Positions 20,660-23,373 of a stretch of 23,373 nucleotides of DNA are shown here, in pieces. Position 1 is the first letter of the stretch. Every line of letters begins with the position of its first letter. Both the position numbers and the translations under genes were made by a program. This DNA comes from Solirubrobacterales bacterium (GTDB taxonomy: Bacteria; Actinomycetota; Thermoleophilia; Solirubrobacterales; Solirubrobacteraceae), in assembly GCA_003157595.1 (NCBI GenBank), contig PMKB01000272.1:19753-43125 (forward strand), written 5' to 3'. The notes under the pieces were generated by a model, which saw only the letters and a list, made by a program, of their open reading frames with translations, was not told where the DNA came from and searched no databases.

Positions 20660-21708
20660 CCGTGGGTGTCGGCATCAACGGTTTCGGCCGTATGGGGCGG
20701 CTGGCGCTTCGCGCGGCGTGGGGTTGGCCAGAATTCTCGTTCGCTCACGTCAACGAGTTGAACGGCGACGCCGGCACGGCTGCGCATCTGCTGACGTTCG
20801 ACTCGATCCATGGGCGGTGGTCTGAAGACGTCCACGGCGACGGTGACGTACTCGCTATCAACGGGACCGAGCTCGGCTACAGCAGCGCGGCGACGCCCGG
20901 TGACGTCCCGTGGGGCGACCTTGGCGTCGACATCGTGCTCGAATGCTCGGGACGGTTTCGTACCCGCGAAACCCTGGACGCGTACTTCCGACGTGGCGTG
21001 CGTAAGGTGATCGTCGCGGCACCAGTCAAAGAGGGGGCGCTGAACCTGGTGGTCGGGGTCAACGACCACCTCTACGAGCCCGACCGGCACGATCTGCTGA
21101 CGGCTGCCTCGTGCACGACCAACTGCCTCGCGCCTGTGGTCAAGGTGATTCACGAGGGGATCGGGATCCGCCACGGCCAGATCACAACCCTGCATGACAT
21201 GACGAACACGCAGACGCTCGTCGACGCGCCGCACAAGGACCTGCGCCGAGCGCGTGCTGCGAACGTGTCGTTGATTCCGACGACGACTGGGTCGGCTACC
21301 GCGATCGGGCTGATTTTTCCCGAGCTCGAAGGAAGACTGAACGGTCTCGCGGTGCGCGTGCCGCTGTTGAATGCATCGCTCACCGACTGTGTGTTTGAGG
21401 TGGCCCGCTCCACCACGGTCGAAGAAGTAAACGGTCTGCTCGAGGCTGCGGCCGCCGGGCCTCTGGCGGACATCCTCGGATACGAGCACCGCGCGCTCGT
21501 GTCAGTCGACTTCAAGGATGACCCGCGCTCGGGGATCATCGACGCGCTCTCGACGATGGTGACGGACGGCACTCAGGTGAAGATCCTGGCTTGGTATGAC
21601 AACGAGTGGGGGTACGCGAACCGGCTCGTCGAGCTCGCGCGTACCGTCGCGTCGAGCCTTCCTCGCGGGGAACGCGTCGCAATCTCGACTCGCCCCGCCG
21701 ATGGCTAG
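20656..21708 (+). CDS. gapdh: ArsJ-associated glyceraldehyde-3-phosphate dehydrogenase
   Basis: A 350-residue type I GAPDH. The NAD-binding fold opens [17 protein letters not shown]; the catalytic Cys153 is in [10 protein letters not shown], His180 in LHDMTNTQ, and the C-terminal [15 protein letters not shown] is intact. Glycolytic GAPDH normally stands in the gap-pgk cluster; this one directly overlaps arsJ by 8 bp, which marks the arsenic-resistance type. It oxidises glyceraldehyde 3-phosphate with arsenate in place of phosphate, giving 1-arseno-3-phosphoglycerate. ATG at 20656 has GGGAGGG 4 nt upstream. I saw no change in catalytic residues that would prevent phosphate use, so a glycolytic side role is possible. 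Confidence 0.93.
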   Translation: MTVGVGINGFGRMGRLALRAAWGWPEFSFAHVNELNGDAGTAAHLLTFDSIHGRWSEDVHGDGDVLAINGTELGYSSAATPGDVPWGDLGVDIVLECSGRFRTRETLDAYFRRGVRKVIVAAPVKEGALNLVVGVNDHLYEPDRHDLLTAASCTTNCLAPVVKVIHEGIGIRHGQITTLHDMTNTQTLVDAPHKDLRRARAANVSLIPTTTGSATAIGLIFPELEGRLNGLAVRVPLLNASLTDCVFEVARSTTVEEVNGLLEAAAAGPLADILGYEHRALVSVDFKDDPRSGIIDALSTMVTDGTQVKILAWYDNEWGYANRLVELARTVASSLPRGERVAISTRPADG

Positions 21709-22987
21709 CGATGCAGTCGCCGTCGAGGGCGCAGCGCAGAAGCGCCGGCGCGACCTGCGCAACTACACGCTGGGGACGGCCGCCTATTGGACGGAAACGC
21801 TCGTTGACGGGGCAACTCGTACGCTCGTGCTGTTCTACTTCGACCGGCTCGGCTACAGCCCGCTGCAGGTCGCCTCGCTGTTCGTCCTTTACGAGGTGGC
21901 GGGCATCGTCACGAACCTCGTGGGCGGTTGGCTGGCAGCTCGGCTGGGGTTGAAGATCACGCTCTTCATGGGGCTCGCGATCCAGATCGTCGCCCTTTGC
22001 ATGCTGGGCTTCGCGCCAGCGTCGCTGCTGGTTGTTGCCTACGTGATGGCCTCGCAGGCACTCTCGGGCGTCGCCAAGGACTTGACCAAGATGAGCTCGA
22101 AGAGCGCCGTCAAGCTGGTCGTGCGCGACAGCGATGACTCTGCGCTCTATCGCTGGGTTGCGATCCTGACGGGATCGAAGAACGCGCTCAAGGGGATCGG
22201 CTTCTTCCTCGGCGGCCTGCTCCTCACGCTGGTCGGCTTCCGGGCGGCGATGCTGATCATGGCGGCGATGGTGCTCGCGGCTCTCCTCGCGAGCTCGAGC
22301 TTGATGCGAGGTCATCTCGGGCGCCCGGACAAGACTGCGAAGTTCACGAAGATGTTCTCCAACAACCGCGCAGTCAACGTGCTTGCGGCCGCGCGCATCT
22401 TTCTGTTTGCGTCGCGCGATGTGTGGTTTGTCGTCGGCCTGCCGTTCTTCCTGTATACCGTCGTCGGCTGGAGTTTCTGGGAGGTTGGCACGCTGCTCGC
22501 CGTCTGGGTGATCGGCTACGGCGGCGTCCAGGCGCTCGCTCCGCGCTTCGTCCGCCGGCGGGTCAAGGGCTCGGGCGGTGAGCCCGACGGTAGGACGGTC
22601 ATTTGGCTGGCGCTAGGGCTCGCGGTGTGCCCCGCCGCGATCGCGCTGGCGCTCACCGAGCACATCGACCCGGCGATTGCGATCGTCGTCGGGTTGATCC
22701 CCTTCGGCGTCGTGTTCGCGATGAACTCCGCAGTCCACTCCTACCTGATCCTGGCCTACTCCGACGCCGACAAGGTGACCATGAACGTGGGCTTCTACTA
22801 CATGGCGAACGCGGTCGGGCGCCTCGCCGGGACCGTTCTCTCCGGCCTGATCTACGAGTGGAACGGACTAACCGCCTGCCTGTGGACATCGGCAGGATTC
22901 GTCCTCGCAGCGGGTGTGCTGTCGCTCCTGCTGCCGCGTGAGTCCGCGGATGTCGCGCAGCGCGCGCGTGTCTCGCCAGCGGCGTAG
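21701..22987 (+). CDS. arsJ: Organoarsenical efflux MFS transporter ArsJ
   Basis: A 428-residue major facilitator with about 12 membrane spans. The family's conserved text is plain: [93 protein letters not shown] and [12 protein letters not shown]. ArsJ exports 1-arseno-3-phosphoglycerate, which breaks down outside to arsenate, giving a net efflux. The ATG at 21701 lies inside the end of the GAPDH gene (8-bp overlap), so the two proteins are made together. The frame is open upstream, but [20 protein letters not shown] is a normal cytoplasmic N-terminus. Confidence 0.95.
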   Translation: MASDAVAVEGAAQKRRRDLRNYTLGTAAYWTETLVDGATRTLVLFYFDRLGYSPLQVASLFVLYEVAGIVTNLVGGWLAARLGLKITLFMGLAIQIVALCMLGFAPASLLVVAYVMASQALSGVAKDLTKMSSKSAVKLVVRDSDDSALYRWVAILTGSKNALKGIGFFLGGLLLTLVGFRAAMLIMAAMVLAALLASSSLMRGHLGRPDKTAKFTKMFSNNRAVNVLAAARIFLFASRDVWFVVGLPFFLYTVVGWSFWEVGTLLAVWVIGYGGVQALAPRFVRRRVKGSGGEPDGRTVIWLALGLAVCPAAIALALTEHIDPAIAIVVGLIPFGVVFAMNSAVHSYLILAYSDADKVTMNVGFYYMANAVGRLAGTVLSGLIYEWNGLTACLWTSAGFVLAAGVLSLLLPRESADVAQRARVSPAA

Positions 22988-23037
22988 ATCACGGCCGCAG
23001 CGGTGACCGCGCCCTCGCGCCTTTGGAGCTGAGCGGG

Positions 23038-23373
23038 TCAGTCTGTGCAGGCGCAGGTCGACGGCGCATCGTCCGGCGCGGAGGCGCCGCAGCACTCGTC
23101 TTTCGCCGCTGGCTCGCAACATCCGCCAAGTGCATCGGGTGCGCAGCACGCGCTCGCGCCTGGCTTTCGCGCGCGAATGATGGCGGCGCTGGCGTGCTCG
23201 TGGACTCGGTGGGTGGGCCGGATCTCGATGTCCTCGAAACCGGCGGAGCTGAGCGCGCCGCGAAACTCGGCTTCGGTCAGGGCACCCGCGATGCAGCCGG
23301 TCCATGCCGCCATGTCGGCCCGGGTGGCTTGGTCCATGTCGGGGTCGGCGATCACGTCGGAGACGGCGAAGCG
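23038..23373 (-). CDS. arsM: Arsenite methyltransferase ArsM, C-terminal part
   Basis: The minus-strand gene enters at the window edge, so only about 111 C-terminal residues are visible. SDVIADPDMDQATRADMAAW, TGCIAGALTEAEF, SSAGFEDIEI and THRVHEHASAAIIRARKP are typical of SAM-dependent ArsM, with the conserved Cys of WTGCIAGAL that binds As(III). The last 35 residues are a cysteine-rich tail with CC pairs (ACCAPDALGGCCEP, DECCGAS) and CAC at the end, as in many bacterial ArsM proteins. The enzyme methylates arsenite to mono- and dimethyl species in the cytoplasm. It is convergent with arsJ, 50 bp apart. The catalytic core and start lie outside the window. Confidence 0.93.
   Translation of the reverse strand, partial: RFAVSDVIADPDMDQATRADMAAWTGCIAGALTEAEFRGALSSAGFEDIEIRPTHRVHEHASAAIIRARKPGASACCAPDALGGCCEPAAKDECCGASAPDDAPSTCACTD

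Noticed and set aside
20587..21489. 300-codon minus-strand ORF
   Set aside because: It is antisense to the GAPDH gene, which has intact catalytic residues.

Overview
The window is high-GC DNA with the gene style of an actinobacterium: GTG starts, leaderless or weak-SD starts, many Tat/Sec-exported proteins, an F420-type oxidoreductase and ECF sigma signalling. The protein families point to the class Thermoleophilia (Solirubrobacterales-like). That assignment rests on recognition of protein style only.

Layout. (1) 1-70: three abutting perfect palindromes, each with a GCATGC core and centres exactly 24 bp apart, in front of a GNAT acetyltransferase gene (93-521). (2) 518-1392, minus: two thioredoxin-fold proteins in one operon. 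(3) 1448-1755: a decayed, frameshifted NADPH-dependent FMN reductase directly behind an F420-type luciferase-like oxidoreductase (1756-2718). (4) 2842-4335: a Tat-exported arylsulfotransferase-like protein whose best SD sequence precedes ATC rather than the annotated GTG. (5) 4658-5996: an ECF sigma factor overlapping a one-TM putative anti-sigma/sensor protein, with a small secreted protein upstream (6201-6626). (6) 6964-8865: an S53 (sedolisin) protease with Fn3 and PKD domains. (7) 9285-10448: a low-affinity iron permease-like protein and a COG4315 secreted-repeat protein. (8) 10961-14773, plus: two DUF3494 ice-binding-like proteins flanking an L,D-transpeptidase and a collapsed DUF4389 gene. 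(9) 15227-16897: an aminoglycoside-phosphotransferase-fold kinase and a helix-hairpin-helix/DUF1801 protein. (10) 17530-18762: a secreted protein with seven Asp-boxes. (11) 19015-19967: two translationally coupled secreted proteins, one with RTX-like calcium repeats. (12) 20451-23373: a truncated IS3-type transposase remnant, then an arsenic detoxification island: ArsJ-associated GAPDH, ArsJ, and convergent ArsM (cut by the window end).

How the genes work together. The best-understood system is the arsenic island: GAPDH makes the unstable 1-arseno-3-phosphoglycerate from arsenate, ArsJ exports it, and ArsM methylates arsenite. No arsR is visible in the window. The middle of the window is mainly a cell-surface/secretome region: ice-binding-like proteins, cell-wall cross-linking enzyme, protease, propeller and RTX proteins. 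Four relics (FMN reductase, DUF4389, a tRNA-like sequence, IS3 OrfA) show that the intergenic stretches are decaying accessory DNA. I found no CRISPR array, no rRNA, no intact tRNA and no complete mobile element. Nothing here amounts to a clearly new multi-gene system. The strongest unexplained signals are the 24-bp-phased palindrome array and the ice-binding/L,D-transpeptidase island.
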